A DNA stretch of 64,000 nucleotides, taken from contig NC_031781.1 in the NCBI RefSeq assembly GCF_001522545.3, forward strand, positions 9,863,487-9,927,486, written 5' to 3'. The position numbers and the translations under genes are program-made. Source of the DNA: Parus major (taxonomy: Eukaryota > Chordata > Aves > Passeriformes > Paridae). The notes beneath the pieces were generated by a model. The model had not been told where the DNA came from and did not search any database. It was given only the letters and a program-made list of their open reading frames with translations. Shown here piece by piece: positions 28,024 through 38,988 of this stretch; within the stretch, counting starts at the first letter, position 1, and each line of letters opens with the position of its first letter.

Positions 28024-28073
28024 ATCATCATTTCTCTGTCATTTCTCTATCATCATTTCTCTATCATCATCAA
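28024..28073. repeat. Short ATCATCATTTCTCT tandem repeat
   Basis: Two copies of a 14-bp unit (ATCATCATTTCTCT) flank a shortened 11-bp variant, followed by further ATC triplets. It is a small local duplication of about 50 bp. Confidence 0.7.
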
Positions 28074-29817
28074 CCTCCTGCTGACCTGTAATGGCCAATA
28101 CCAGAAGTATGAACTAGTGTATAATTATTGTAAAGTTTGAGTAGGATTAAAGAGAGAGAAGAAATAGCAAACAAAATGTTGGTGAACTTGGCTTCAGCAT
28201 AATATGCATTAGTGACTTCTAATTAAAAAAAAACAAACGACATACAGAATCCTATATTTATGGAATAAAAGTATTTAGAAACTCCAAGAGAGTTGTTCTG
28301 ACAGCTTGCATTTCTAAGCTGTTCTCTCATTTTGTGGGCAGTGTAAGGCAGATGATGCTACACTAATTCATCTTTCTGGAGTAAATGCAATGCTAGTTAA
28401 AGAAATCAAAGTTCAGATTTTGGACCCTTGTTCAGAAACAAATGATGGTGGTAGAAAACCATTGAATGCTCAGGCCCTAGTTGTGGCTGGTAATTTTGCA
28501 AGTATTTTCAGCACTATGGCCTCAGTAATATAAAGCAGAATAGCCTTCAAAAGAAAAAAATGTTTTTGTCTCCATTTAAATGTGCAAGTTCTCAAGAGCC
28601 TTATTTAAAAAAAAATAAAATTTCCAAGTCACTTCATAGTGGTAGTAGCTTTTCTTTCTGTAGTACAGTCGGAGATCTATGTTTTGGCTGAAGTCTGGTA
28701 ATTTCACATAATTTTTGTCTCTACTTCCATGTCTTCCTGTGCCCTATTTAACTTACTCGCCATCAAAGGGTTTATTTTTCTGCAACTTTTCATGATAAAT
28801 TAACTTGTTTAGAAACAAGGTGATTATGCTGCTTCTCTTCTGTTTCCAGCAGAAGACCGATGCTCTAAAATCATGCAGTTAATCCATGGCAAAATGTCTT
28901 TTTCTTTTTTCCCATTCCAAATACCAGGATACAATAGCCAACAAAGAGGTAGCAAAACTATTAAATTTAGATAAACATTATTATATTTAAATCTGTTTTA
29001 TTATTTCTTTAGATTCCCTCCTCCAACCTCTTAATAAAAAGCAAGGCTGGAAGATGAACAAAACAATCTAATAGTGTGGATAGAAGGCGATTGTTTTCTT
29101 TTGTGTGGGCTTCATTTCATGCTGCACTAAAGCATGAGGCCTATTGCAATTAACAATTTGAAAATTTGAAGTGTTGAATAGGACTAATGAATTTAATTAG
29201 ACTTCATTAGTAATGTCAGAAGTTACATATGTATTAAAGGGAGAGTACAGTCCTGAGTGTTAGTCTGGCTTTCCATTCAATGGAATATGGAGCATTGTAG
29301 CTTGATATTCCAGGTCCCTACTATATGTGGCACTTACTGAAAGAAATCAAATATGCCAATCCATGTGCTTTAGAGAAAAACTGATTGAGAGATTGCTGTT
29401 CTCCTTGTACAGACACCTTACCTAAATGATTGTGACATTTTAGTTAGACAAAGGTCATAGATTGGTGTGAAATGTGACTGCTTGGCTACTGTAATCCTCT
29501 GCAGGTGATGCTTTAACTGTAACTCTTTAAGGTCTTGCATAATCTCAGTTGATTCTGGTCCAGGTCTATTTATTAGAAATTTAACCATGACCTTAGTGCC
29601 TCCAGCTGAAAAGGCTGTTTAAAATTTAAGTAGATTTATGCTTGTGATAATTTTTAACTACCAAACCCATTGATTTTAAGGGTTCATTGATTTCTATGAA
29701 AAGCAACATCATGCACTTTGAACATAGCAAACTGTCCACATTGCTATAATGATCTTGAAAAGGATATAATAAAATATTTTAAAAAACCTTCAGAAATCTT
29801 AATTTTCAGCTATTATA

Positions 29818-29943
29818 TCCTTGGAGAACACTCTCAGGCACTAGAGTGTGATTCTTGGGGTGTCCTGTGCAAGGCCAGGAGTTGGACTTGGTGATCCTGA
29901 TGGGTCCCTTCCAACTCAGCATATTCTCTAATTTTGTGATTGT
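29818..29943 (+). mobile_element. CR1 LINE 3' end, short fragment
   Basis: About 125 bp of the CR1 3' end on the plus strand. The order is characteristic: CACTCTCAGGCAC, then GTGTGATTCTTGGGGTGTCC, GGCCAGGAGTTGGACTTGG, TGGGTCCCTTCCAACTCAG, and the terminal ATTCT/GTGATT tail. Only the very 3' end is present, which is typical of strongly 5'-truncated CR1 insertions. It has no coding potential. Confidence 0.93.
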
Positions 29944-30059
29944 GGGCTGCTCATTCCCCTTCAGTTAGGGACTCCACAACAGATTATTTTAACATATAGC
30001 TGAGAGAACTTTGTCAAACTTTTTTCAGAATGAATCCTTGCAGGGGTAAGCTACCAAAG

Positions 30060-30195
30060 GGACGAGATCACCTCTGGTTTTGTCTGACTGAGTCTTGAAA
30101 GCGTTCAAGAACAGGGATTCCATAATGTCTCCAGGAGAGCTGTTCCAGTGTTGCAGTGACCTCTTATGGAAATCTTTTCCCTAATAACTGGCAAT
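30060..30195 (-). mobile_element. CR1 LINE fragment, minus strand, diverged
   Basis: The plus-strand text (CAGGGATTCCATAATGTCTC, GAGAGCTGTTCCAGTGTTGC, then a pyrimidine-rich CTTTTCCCTAATAAC) matches the antisense of a CR1 3' region, where the usual form reads 'ggatggagactccacaacctctctgggcaacctgttccagtg'-like. It is diverged and lacks the 3' tail, so it is an internal scrap. It faces the opposite way from the fragment at 29818-29943 and is therefore a separate insertion or a rearranged piece. The limits are approximate. Confidence 0.6.
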
Positions 30196-33100
30196 GGACA
30201 TTGTTAGGATGATATTCGGTTTTCCTGTGAAATTCTGCATTTCAAACAGTATTCTAGTGTTTGAAAAATAAGCACAGTGCAGAAAGTGCGTGCTCACTCC
30301 TGGGTCATTCTTCTTGTATGCATTCTGATTCTATTAATGCAAATGTCTAAAGAGCTACAGCAAAAAAGAAAAAAAAATTGTGATTAGATAGTAATTTCAA
30401 TTCTGATTAATGCATGTTTATCCCTTCAGTATATTTATGTACTAAGCAAAATTATCAAACTCTAGAAAGCTAGCACTCCATTATTCTCAAGTAGTTCTAT
30501 TTTTTTCCTTCGTTTATTTTTTTTGTAATATGGATGAATGAGTTGTTGAATTTGGTTAAATGTTGTGAGTATGGAAATCTGACAGCGATTAATGGCTTAA
30601 AATTCCCTTGGCAGGAGATGAAGTGTGGGTTGGAAGCAGAGCAAAAAAAATCAGTCAAAAACATAGCAGGGTGAGTGGAAAAAGACACAGGAGATTTTGT
30701 AGAATGAACAAAGAAGAAAGGAGATGCCAATTAAAATGAACACAGAATCAACATCACATTGTCCATAAGAGCACACTTGTAAAACTTCTACAAAGAGTCT
30801 ACCACCCCTCTAAAAAAGGAATAAAAACACAAGCTTCACCTCATTTAAAGAAAGCAAGTTTTTAATTAGCTGAACCTCAACAAAAAATGAAGCAATAAAG
30901 GTGAAGAACAAAGGCTTAGAAATTCAAATTGGTTTCACAGTTCTGTAATAGTCTGCAAGAATTCATTTTTTCTTGAAATGCAGGTACAAATAAATTTTAA
31001 ATTGTTTTGGAATATATTTTAAATGTGTAGTGTTTTTAGTATATTGGGAGTTTGTTTTCTTACTTGTTCTTCTATGGCCCATAAATTGAAATTCACTGAT
31101 GCCCCTGGAAACTGAGCAACCTAACTTAGGATATGTGTCCACTCCTCTGGATATACAAGAGAAAGGCCTCTCAAGAGAGAGAATCCTCATATTTACCTTT
31201 ACAAAAGTTTTAGCAAAGGAAAAAGTAGTATTTCTGGTGTGAGCAGAGATGATGAGGGATGTGTATTCATTAAGAATATTGTCTTGAACAAGTCTTATCC
31301 CATAACCTTGTGCACTGTCAAACTTTGTCTTGTAAGTAAGTGAAAGGCTAAAATCCTGTTGTTAATCTCATTAGCTAGGTAATTTCCTAGTTAATCACAA
31401 TTTGGTCTGATTCTGATTATGTCCTTCTTTGCACTATGAAATATTTTTGTGATACAATTATTTTAAAACCTGATTTTTTGAAATATGTTAAACTCAATAT
31501 AACTATCAAATAATAAATTTTCATGGCATACCATTGATAAGAATATTTTAATGAACAGAAAATTATTTTAAACACGTCAGATTAGAAATGGGGAAATAAT
31601 GAAGGTGGAGCTCACGCAAACTGAATGTATTATCATTTCTAGAGTGAAAATTGTTTTCTTGCTGCTCTGGAAGTCATTGAACCTCATTAAATCAGAATGT
31701 CCACACCTCCTTCTAAACGCAGTAAAATTAATTACCAAACCAGATTTAAATTGGAGTAAAAGTAATATCATTCAAGGAGCCCTACAAATAAGTTTGTGAG
31801 TTTCCATTCATAGATGAAAAATACCCTTCAATACAGAGAAATGTTAAAGACAAGTGTGTGACCAGAACGGGGATCTGGAAGACATATTCACAATACTGCG
31901 CTTAGAAGTATCGATATTTAATACTAATCTTAAATACTGTAGCATCTTAATTTTTCTAAAATAATTTTATTTCTCAGTATCACAACTATATTGTCATATT
32001 TATTCCTTTCTTTAATACGTTTCCAGTGACAAAACTTTACAGCTTTGCAGTGAACATCCATGTAGGATATTCAGGTAGGCTGAGTAGAGTTTTGTGTGAA
32101 CTTTGTGCATGTTTGCGTTGATAAAAGCAGCATGCACACCTATCCCCATTCAAATTTCATACACTATTTTCCAAATAGTTGTGTTTCAATGTGAAATTTT
32201 ATATGTAAAGCAGTTCAAAAGAAGGGTGACAGAACTCAGGATCTGAGTAATGCTTGTTGCCTTTAGTTTACCCAGTAAACCCCCACACTGCCATTACTCA
32301 GTTTGGAAAACACCAAGAGAGTGCTACTTACACATCTCTGATACGCGTTCATTAACACAGCACAGATGTTATTTGCGAGGCAGAATGAATCAGCTTTGTT
32401 CTTTAAAGTATAATTGGTAGTATTGGGGTGTCAAAGCTAGTTCTATGAAAACAAAATTAGATACTTCTGACAATAAAGAAAGGGCATATGTAGCTTACTA
32501 TACCTAAGATGCCTGACAATATGTCTGTATTCTTGGGAAGTCTGTGTGTTGTGTACGATGTTCTCATGGAGCTGCTGGTCTTCATATGGCTTCACTATAT
32601 GAAGTTGGCTTGGATATGGCCTTGGATAGGGTCTGGTTTATTGCCATATCCTGAAAATGATGTGTCCTACTTAGGTTGTTGTACAAGACTGGATACTGTA
32701 TCTCTCACCATGCTTATTTGCCAGTGTTATATTTAAAAATTCAAGTGGCACTTTGCTGTCAGTCTAGAGACAGTAGAGATCAAAATCTTCCAGAGCAGGA
32801 TGTTTATTGAAACTGGAAGAAAACATGTGGTTGATACCTAGCTGAAGTTATTTTAAGAAATTACTTATTTTCTAAGAATAAATTTTTTTTGAGGGAATTT
32901 TTTTTTCAGAGCTATTTTACTGGGTACAGCTGAATATTAGCACATACTGAGTTCCAGACTTTATTAGTGATAATCTTCCCCCAGGGTTTTGTGAAAACTG
33001 AGAGCTTGTGTGAATGTATATATCCATCATAGAAGCAGTAGAGAACATGGTAAACAGACTGGCTAAAAAATCAAAATTCAGTTTTGTCTTATAAGTCTTA

Positions 33101-33317
33101 AACTAGTCTGGACTCTAATACCTTGCAAAACAAGTATCTGTAAAAGCCCATAGACTGCTTTACCTTTTTTAGTTAGTGGAAACATACTCTCCTTTTGTCT
33201 TTTTTTCTTGTTTTGCTTTTCATCTTGAGTATGTTTAATAAAATTATCCTTATCCCCCACTATTTTGAACAATTGTGTAATGCCAAGTATCATGCAATAT
33301 ATATGCTACGTGTTCAG
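30196..33317. other. AT-rich non-coding stretch
   Basis: No gene or RNA gene can be supported. Short open frames on both strands overlap each other (for example the two near 31580-31800) and match nothing recognisable. Confidence 0.6.
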
Positions 33318-33412
33318 CCAGAGATTAAGGATGGAGATGCATGGAGATTAAAGGCAGGACGAGCACATTTACCAATGAGCAGTTATAGGGCTGGGGAGGC
33401 TGCAGGAGCCAG
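33318..33412 (+). other. Weak candidate exon with strong splice donor
   Basis: A 95-bp segment is preceded by TTCAG at 33313-33317 and followed by a near-ideal donor, CAG/GTAAGA (intron start 33413). It is open in one frame and reads as a polar peptide with no known motif. The surrounding ~300 bp are less AT-rich than the desert around them. The upstream pyrimidine tract is poor, which weakens the acceptor. It could be an exon of an unknown long non-coding RNA, a cryptic site, or chance. Confidence 0.15.
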
Positions 33413-35989
33413 GTAAGAACCTCCACACTGGCAGAGTCACACCCTGCCCTTTGTCATGCCAAAGGCAAACCTGTTTAGAGTGATCTGTATACGTGGAGCA
33501 CAAAAACCTCGTTACCTACAAGCCTAAAGAACATCTTCCAAGGAGAAGAAATGCGTGTGGAGAAGTTGCGTGTGAATGTAAGGCAAGGAAAGAAAGGAGA
33601 ACAGGAGCTGATAAAAAATGTACAAACAGAGGAGACAAGAGAATAGGCTGACTCTTCTTTCTAGTTTGTGGAATGTAATTTAACACGACAAAAAAGGTTG
33701 CTAAAAGTTAATTATGTTGGTAAGGGGTAAATTTCTGTAAATATCTTTGCTTTTTAAAGTTTCATAAAGGTTTGGAAGATATTTGATAGTATATGTTGAA
33801 GTTAAATACTGCTTGACATTGCATTAGAATAAAGATACAGTTGGCTGTTGAGTATAAGTTGGATCTATCAGAGGATTTATAACTTCAGTGTCACTCCAAA
33901 AATCACGAAATCAAACAAAATTAGTTTCTCTTTGCACCTGTAGCAACTATGCAGAGTAGATAAAAAGGTATACACTGAGGCAGGAGAGATAGGGTTTTGT
34001 TCACATGATGCAAAGCGATCCTTTTACTACTGATGCTACTAATTATACATTAATTACCTTGTTATGCTGTGACACCATATTGGAGCTAAGAACAATGAGC
34101 CAAACCTGATAATGTACTTTCTGCTTTGTTACTTATTCATAAGATACTTTTGAAGGTTTATTTATTTTTCTTCCCCCAACAGCTCTTTCCAGTGTTTGTT
34201 AGGAGAACAAAGCACTAAACACTTAAACGTGTGAATTTTAATGAGTGCCTTTGCAAAGTGGAAACTCACTAAGCAAGTTAGTTGTTGTTAGTTAGTAAAT
34301 CAGCAAGGCCCTTGAGAAGATGATGTATTTCCAGATGGATAATACTTTAACAGTAATAATCAGTTTCACTTGGAAACAAAGTTGAGACAGTACAAGAATA
34401 ATGAGACTGATGGAAATAGATGACAGGCAGGTTATTTTTGTGATGTTTGACAAGCTGGTACAATTAAAGTTGAGTTTGATACTATTTTATTTCTCAAAAA
34501 ACAGTAAATAGTTTTCTTACTCATCAAGTAACATTTATCTATTAGAATACAAAAATTTATGAAATAAAATTAAACTGCAGATGTATTTTTGAAGTGGTTG
34601 AAATAACACTTTGACTTTCTTTTTTATTCCAAATAATACAGAAAAATTCATACAGGTTTACATAACTTTGGTTGTGCCCAATGTAGGTTTTAAAAAAAAA
34701 AATTACTGGACGGGACAGTTTATCAAGTTGAATGCAAAGGGACAATACTTTCCTGCTGTAAAATTTACCTTTAACTGCAGTTTCAGTAAGCTTTCAGAAC
34801 TGAATGATTCCAATAAGTTGTCTTTATTCCTAAATGGGGAAAAAGTAGCATACAAATAGAAATATTTTTCATTAATTTTCAGTGTTAAAAGTGTTGTTAA
34901 ATGTAATGTTTTTGCTCTCTGTGTTTACCAGTAAAGCTCATTGTACCAGAGCTTAATCTGTTAAGCTTTCTGAGGATATGTCTTATTTTGACACTGATTT
35001 CCATCATATTAAGCATTCAAATTTAAAACATTGTCTGTATGTTTTATATTTATTACTGTCATTATTCAGTTTTACAGGCCTTGCCAAACTATAAATCCAA
35101 GAAATCATACAAAACTCAATAAACCCATATGATAATCAGTAAAAACATGCAATATAATTTAGCTGAAAAAAAAAAAAGGGAATTTGATTAAGAAGTTTAA
35201 TTTTGATTGATTGGTTATAAGTGGCAAGTTGGTTCCATATGGTGAAAAAAACCCAAACGTGGATGTATTATAAACTACAGTCCATGAAACTGCAAGTAAA
35301 GGAGCTCTTCATTTCATAGCTTATGCAACTTTATTGCAGTGACGTTAAAAGCTGACTAATGCATATTAGCTGCGATACTGTTGATCATTAAAGAGCTTGA
35401 AGTCATCATCATATTGAAAAATAGGATAATGAGGACAGCTGAGTGTCAGTTGTTGGTTCAAACTGAGTTTAATTTGGTGCAGAAGAAAAGATAATCCAAG
35501 TTCTCTTAAATTCATGACTCAAAGTAGTTGAGTAAACTTTACTCAAAGTAAAATTCGCTTGAAGTGAATTTTAGTCGCACATACAATGAGAAGAATGAAA
35601 AAGAAATATGAGGCTAATTTTTTTTTTTAATGGGTGTATGTTTTAAAAATGGGTTCAGTTTTCACACAATCAAGAATAATTGTGGACTTCCAATGAGAAG
35701 TTCAAACATATAGGTCTCAGATTCAAAACACATCTTCCTGCACAAGGACTAGCAAAGAAAATCTAGCTCTTTTAAACAACTTGCCAGAACAATTTTTGAA
35801 GTACACTATTCATGCAAAACTTGTGTGGCCTACTTTTCAACTGTGTCAGTCCACATGGTGCGAAGGAAATACTGTGAAGAAAATGTGCATGCTATAAACA
35901 AAGAAATTTAAGATTTATTTGGGAATTTGGGATTTTAGAGTTAAATAGAAGTTAATGTATGTGCTGGATATATTATTTCCCTTCTTGTT
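33413..35989. other. AT-rich non-coding stretch
   Basis: No gene seen. Antisense open frames at 34557-34859 overlap and are unrecognised. Several homopolymer A and T runs are present. Confidence 0.6.
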
Positions 35990-36185
35990 TAGGTCTGTCT
36001 GTGCTTTGCTTCTTGCCTTTTCCCAGACACAGCCTCGGCAGAGCCCCACCATCAACTGATGGGTTCGGCCTTAGCAGCAGCAGTGCTGAGCACAGGGAAA
36101 CTTCTGGCAGCTTCTCACAGAATTCAGCTCTGGAGCCCACCTGCCCCACTCCCACAACCTGGTCATGCAAGGCCTAGGGAGTTTT
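35990..36185. other. Isolated GC-richer island in AT-rich desert
   Basis: About 190 bp clearly richer in G and C than the kilobases on either side, with AGCAGCAGCAGTGC and several CCCAC/CCTGCC runs. Both strands are open here, as expected from composition. It has no CR1 tail and no long terminal repeat partner I can find. It may be an old transposon piece or a small regulatory element. Confidence 0.35.
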
Positions 36186-37336
36186 ATAATAATCGAGATC
36201 CTAAACTGCCATGTCTGAGCTTGGAAATACACAACATCCCCTTCATTCTTGTGGTTTCCACTAGCATATCAGAGTGTTCTTGAAAGTAATATTTCAGTCT
36301 CCTTTAAGTTCTGCATCACAGTGAAGCAGCTTCAGTAGCTTGAGTTGAAGGCAGAAGCTTTTGTCCATTAAAATGTTTTTTATTGTAAAAAAGATGAAAG
36401 TATGGGCTTATCATCAGTCTGCTAGAGACAGTATTTCGTGTGTGTGAAGAAATACAAAATAAATGAAACTAAGAATGTAAAATCCTCATACTTTCTTACT
36501 TTTTTCACATCTGTCAACATGAGCAAATGCTATTCATGTACTGAGAACACTCTGACATCACGGATTAATAATAGTTTCTCTTTTTTTTCTGTAAGAAAGA
36601 GATAGCAATGCACTTGAGTGATGCACGTTTTTCATTTCAGTTTGTGCATGCACTAAGAGACTACAGAGTAAACAACAAATATATGAGCATTGATCTGGCC
36701 ACAGAGTTTAAAAGCTGAACAAAAATGAGAACAATTTAATAACTGACTCATTGCTGTTAAATACTTGATTTTAAAAAGTGGTGAGATAATAACTTCACCA
36801 ATCATTTTTTTTAGTGTCAAGATTATCAAAGTGGAAGATGATTCATGTGAAAATCTTGCTCCATTTTTAAAAGCCTAAATTGAATTTGTTACTAGCCATA
36901 AACATCTGGTCTTGTAGCACTAGAGAGGGACTTTTATTGTTCTAGTTTGCCTTTCTACTACAGCAGGAGCACTAGCTATAGCATATTATTTTAGGTACTT
37001 TGTTGAGACAATTTTATTATTGAGACAATTGTTCATACATATTTTAAAATACATCTTATACTTCCCAGATAAAATTATTCATACTATTTTCATGAAATAA
37101 GTTAAAACCAAACCCAAATATAATAAAAAACATGAGTTCTATGTAAAATCTAGTGCTACCGGAGAACATATAAATTACCTACCAATACTTTGGTGCACCT
37201 TTAATTTTTTTGGTCATTAAAGGAAAACTGTTAGGCAGGTACTTTATTTATTTATAATGTGAGTATTGGATTTTATTGCAATTTGTTGCATACTATAAAA
37301 TTTTCCATAAGTAATGCAATATAATGTAACTGAGAA
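36186..37336. other. AT-rich non-coding stretch
   Basis: Nothing supported. The DNA is AT-rich and unique-looking. Confidence 0.6.
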
Positions 37337-38035
37337 ATCCAGAATCGTAAAATCTTGAGACTTGGACTGGACCCACAAGGATCATTGAGTCCCACTCCTG
37401 GCCCTGCACAGGACATCCCCAAGAGTCCCACCGTGTGCCTGAGAGCATTGTCCAAGCACTGCTCGAGCTCTGTCAGGCTGGTGCTGTCCCCACTGCCCTG
37501 GGGAGCTGTTCAGTGCCCAAACACCCTCTGGTGAAGAGCCTTTTCCTGATCTCCAACCTAAACCTCCCTGCCTCAGCTTCAGGCCATCCCCTCAGTCCTG
37601 TCACTGTCACCCCAGAGCAGAGATCAGTGCCTGCCCCTCCTCTTCCCCTCGCAGGGAAGGTGTCACTGCACTGAGGTCTCCCCTCAGTCTCCTCCAGGCT
37701 GGACTGACCAAGGCACCTCAGCTGCTCCTCATTTGGCCTCCTCTCAAGTCCTTCATCATCCTCATGCCCTCCTTTAGACTCTCTCTAACAGCTCCATGTC
37801 TTTTTTTTTGTGTTTTGGTACCCAAATCTTCCCCCAGCACTGGAGGTGAGACCGCCCCAGCTCCGAGCAGAGCAGGACAATCCCCTGCCTTGCCTGGCTG
37901 GTGAAGCTGGGCCTGATGCTCCCAGGACAGGGTTGGCCCTCCTGGCTGCTGGGGCACTGCTGGCTCACATTTACCTGGCCACTGACCAGCACCCTCAGGG
38001 CCCTTTCCATGGCACTGCTCTCCAGCCATTCCTCA
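37337..38035 (-). mobile_element. CR1 LINE remnant, 5'-truncated, well preserved
   Basis: On the minus strand this is the 3' ~700 bp of a CR1 element. The 3' tail lies at low coordinates (AATCGTAAAATCTTGAGACT at 37342 onward is the antisense of a degraded CR1 tail). It is followed by antisense forms of the usual CR1 blocks: TGGCCCTGCACAGGACATCC, CCTGAGAGCATTGTCCAAGC, GAGCCTTTTCCTGATCTCCA, CTCCTCCAGGCTGGAC near 37689, and TCTCCAGCCATTCC near 38020, where similarity stops. It corresponds to the end of the reverse transcriptase region plus the 3' UTR. It reads closer to the CR1 consensus I remember than the copy at 12.7 kb, so it is probably younger, but it is still truncated and not coding. Confidence 0.93.
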
Positions 38036-38411
38036 GTCTACCTGTATATCCAGATTTTCCACAGCTGACAGAAACCCAGGGTGTTCAGTAGTTAACTGGA
38101 TATAGATAGAGAAAATGGAGTAAATTTTGGCATGTACTCCCACTTCTCCATAAAATGATGTACCCATTGCCCTCAAAGAAGAATTAAAAAACCTCCCCAA
38201 ACTAATGAAAACTATTTAAAACTATGATGATAATTGGTATTTAAAGTTACTATAATAAGCCCCCTGGTTTTATACATTTGCTTGAAGTGCTTTCGTCTTG
38301 CTTCTTGGACAGGTTTAGTAGCTAACTCATTCCATTTAAGCTTTTTTCCAGTAAAGCTTTTTTTTTACTACTATTATTTTATAGCTAATGGGAAATAATG
38401 AACTTCTATAG
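38036..38411. other. AT-rich spacer between two CR1 copies
   Basis: About 375 bp of AT-rich sequence lies between two minus-strand CR1 remnants. I see no gene or repeat in it. Confidence 0.6.
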
Positions 38412-38693
38412 TCATAGAATCACAGAATGACTTGATTATGCTGGTTCCTTTGAAGATCATCTAGTTCCATACCTGCTATTATAGGAAGGGACATTTTTCA
38501 TTAGACCAGGTTTTTGAAGAGTCTTCCATTCAAACCTTGAATGCTTCCAGGGATGGGGCATCCACAACTTCTCTGTGCAACCTTTTCCTCTGTCTCACCA
38601 CTATCAAAACAGAGAGCTTTTCCTTGTATCTAATCTAAACCAGCCTTCTCTCAGTTTAAAAAGATTACCCCTTGTCCTGTCATAACAGGCCCC
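38412..38693 (-). mobile_element. CR1 LINE 3' end fragment, minus strand
   Basis: The plus strand begins with TCATAGAATCACAGAATGAC, the antisense CR1 tail. It continues with GATCATCTAGTTCCATACC, GGGATGGGGCATCCACAACT, TCTGTGCAACCTTTTCCTCT and ATTACCCCTTGTCCTGTC, all antisense to the CR1 3' region. It belongs to a different CR1 subfamily type from the copy at 37.3 kb. Its truncated 5' end abuts the (CCCTT)n array directly. Confidence 0.93.
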
Positions 38694-38746
38694 ATTTCCC
38701 TTCCCTTCCCTTCCCTTCCCTTCCCTTCCCTTCCCTTCCCTTCCCT
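38694..38746. repeat. (CCCTT)n pentanucleotide microsatellite
   Basis: About ten uninterrupted copies of TTCCC run into an assembly gap, so the true length is unknown. The strand is pure pyrimidine, which may explain the failed assembly. Confidence 0.97.
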
Positions 38747-38846
38747 NNNNNNNNNNNNNNNNNNNNNNNNNNNNNNNNNNNNNNNNNNNNNNNNNNNNNN
38801 NNNNNNNNNNNNNNNNNNNNNNNNNNNNNNNNNNNNNNNNNNNNNN
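38747..38846. other. Assembly gap, exactly 100 N
   Basis: One hundred N between two different microsatellites. A round 100 is a common placeholder for a gap of unknown size, so the distance across it should not be trusted. Confidence 0.98.
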
Positions 38847-38939
38847 TTATTTTATTTTATTTTATTTTATTTTATTTTATTTTATTTTATTTTATTTTAT
38901 TTTATTTTATTTTATTTTATTTTATTTTATTTTATTTTA
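38847..38939. repeat. (ATTTT)n pentanucleotide microsatellite
   Basis: Nearly nineteen uninterrupted copies of TTTTA/ATTTT immediately after the gap. The unit differs from the one on the other side, so the gap either hides a change of repeat or joins two unrelated ends. Confidence 0.97.
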
Positions 38940-38950
38940 CTTATCTATAA

Positions 38951-38988
38951 ACTTATGTTACACAGGACCACTTATGTTACACAGGACC
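38951..38988. repeat. 19-bp direct tandem duplication
   Basis: ACTTATGTTACACAGGACC occurs twice with no spacer (38951-38969 and 38970-38988), just 12 bp past the (ATTTT)n array. Confidence 0.95.

Larger units (their letters stand above)
16526..29817. other. AT-rich non-coding stretch, no gene seen
   Basis: About 13 kb without a supported gene. Open frames are short and unrecognised. The DNA contains homopolymer runs (T-run near 17137-17153, A-runs near 21103 and 22494), small AT-rich microsatellites and a few short inverted repeats listed separately. I saw no CR1 tail, LTR pair or tRNA-like A/B-box arrangement in this stretch. Confidence 0.65.

Noticed and set aside
27486..28073. AT-rich and ATC repeats considered as a CRISPR-like array
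   Set aside because: Units are too short and irregular, with no spacers, in vertebrate-type DNA.
37435..38091. Open frames on both strands at 37.4-38.1 kb
   Set aside because: They lie in a truncated CR1 remnant; the minus-strand pieces are broken CR1 sequence and the plus-strand ones are antisense shadows.
38672..38950. Open frame spanning the 100-N gap
   Set aside because: It consists of microsatellite and N characters only.
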